Assembly (NCBI GenBank): GCA_030655095.1
Contig: JAURWF010000024.1
Span: forward strand, 1-5,124
Direction of reading: 5' to 3'
Origin: a bacterium
GTDB taxonomy: Bacteria; Patescibacteriota; Patescibacteriia; Patescibacteriales; GWC2-42-12
DNA: 5,124 bases
Position 1 is the stretch's first letter. Every line of letters begins with the position of its first letter. Below, piece after piece: positions 4,957 to 5,124 of this stretch. Both the position numbers and the translations under genes were made by a program. The notes below the pieces were generated by a model, which was not told the origin of the DNA, did no database searches, and was given only the letters and a program-made list of their open reading frames with translations.

Positions 4957-4989
4957 AAATTACAATGGGTGGTGAGGCTTTGCAATTTA

Positions 4990-5023
4990 CAAAAAAGAAA
5001 GGCAATACATCGCATTGCCTTTC
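4990..5023 (-). terminator. Rho-independent terminator of rpsO
   Basis: On the minus strand, a 10-bp perfect stem (GAAAGGCAAT / ATTGCCTTTC, at 5014-5023 and 4997-5006) with a 7-base loop is followed directly by TTTTTT. It starts 7 bases after the rpsO stop codon. On the plus strand the same hairpin is followed by the weaker AGTTATTTT, so it may also end the converging lipoprotein transcript. Confidence 0.92.
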
Positions 5024-5030
5024 AGTTATT

Positions 5031-5124
5031 TTACTTACGTAAGTTCAATTCTTTAATAATAGCACGGTAACGCCCGATATCTTTTTTAATCAGATAGTCG
5101 AGTAAACTTCTGCGTTTTCCTACC
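5031..5124 (-). CDS. rpsO: 30S ribosomal protein S15, C-terminal part (5' end outside window)
   Basis: S15 binds 16S rRNA in the platform of the small ribosomal subunit and helps assembly. Only the last 30 codons are inside: VGKRRSLLDYLIKKD followed by IGRYRAIIKELNLRK and TAA (5031-5033). The GKRRSLLDYL and RYR motifs are the highly conserved end of S15, normally 88-89 residues, so about two thirds lies beyond the right edge. The gene is intact as far as seen and has a strong terminator. It marks the conserved-chromosome boundary of this otherwise accessory window. Confidence 0.96.
   Translation of the reverse strand, partial: VGKRRSLLDYLIKKDIGRYRAIIKELNLRK

Noticed and set aside
4957..4988. 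Imperfect inverted repeat AAATTACAA / TTGCAATTT just after the lipoprotein stop as its own terminator
   Set aside because: The stem has a mismatch and a 14-base loop, and it is followed by ACAAAAAAG, not a T-tract. The rpsO hairpin beside it is a better candidate.

Overview
The window is AT-rich and most likely comes from a predatory-type Bdellovibrionota bacterium (the Bdellovibrio, Bacteriovorax or Peredibacter side). The best evidence is a clear TIGR02147/DUF4423 regulator, a family seen mostly in Bdellovibrio relatives and fibrobacters. The three other full-length proteins all carry export signals and are otherwise unfamiliar, which fits that group. The only housekeeping gene is the 3' end of rpsO (ribosomal protein S15) at the right edge. 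Everything left of it looks like accessory or eroding DNA. No database search was run; family names rest on motif recognition.

Layout. Positions 1-197 (minus) hold a decayed HigB/Gp49-like toxin gene that runs off the left edge. Positions 292-2175 (minus) form a compact two-gene operon: a TIGR02147 regulator, then, 12 bases after its stop, a secreted protein with an HESLH zinc-protease-like motif. A strong hairpin terminator follows. Upstream of the regulator lie an extended -10 box placed for a leaderless mRNA and a nested palindrome that could be its operator.

Positions 2550-2890 are a 341-bp internally deleted insertion sequence. It keeps both 24-bp terminal inverted repeats (20/24 matching), a perfect 8-bp target duplication (GAAAATTT) and the last ~72 codons of a transposase. 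It sits between a likely extended -10 promoter (2530-2538) and the gene at 2920, so it appears to have landed in that gene's 5' leader. Gene 2920-3549 (plus) is an exported protein of unknown function with its own terminator.

Positions 3609-4233 have no convincing intact gene. They hold short coding-like relics on both strands, an orphan terminator and a three-copy 8-bp tandem repeat. Gene 4276-4956 (plus) is a lipoprotein of unknown function whose start is GTG at 4276, not the upstream ATG. It converges on rpsO, whose terminator is at 4990-5023.

The one visible functional unit is the regulator plus secreted-protein operon, probably self-regulated. The rest reads as a turnover zone beside a conserved ribosomal gene: dead toxin, dead IS, gene fragments and lineage-specific exported proteins.
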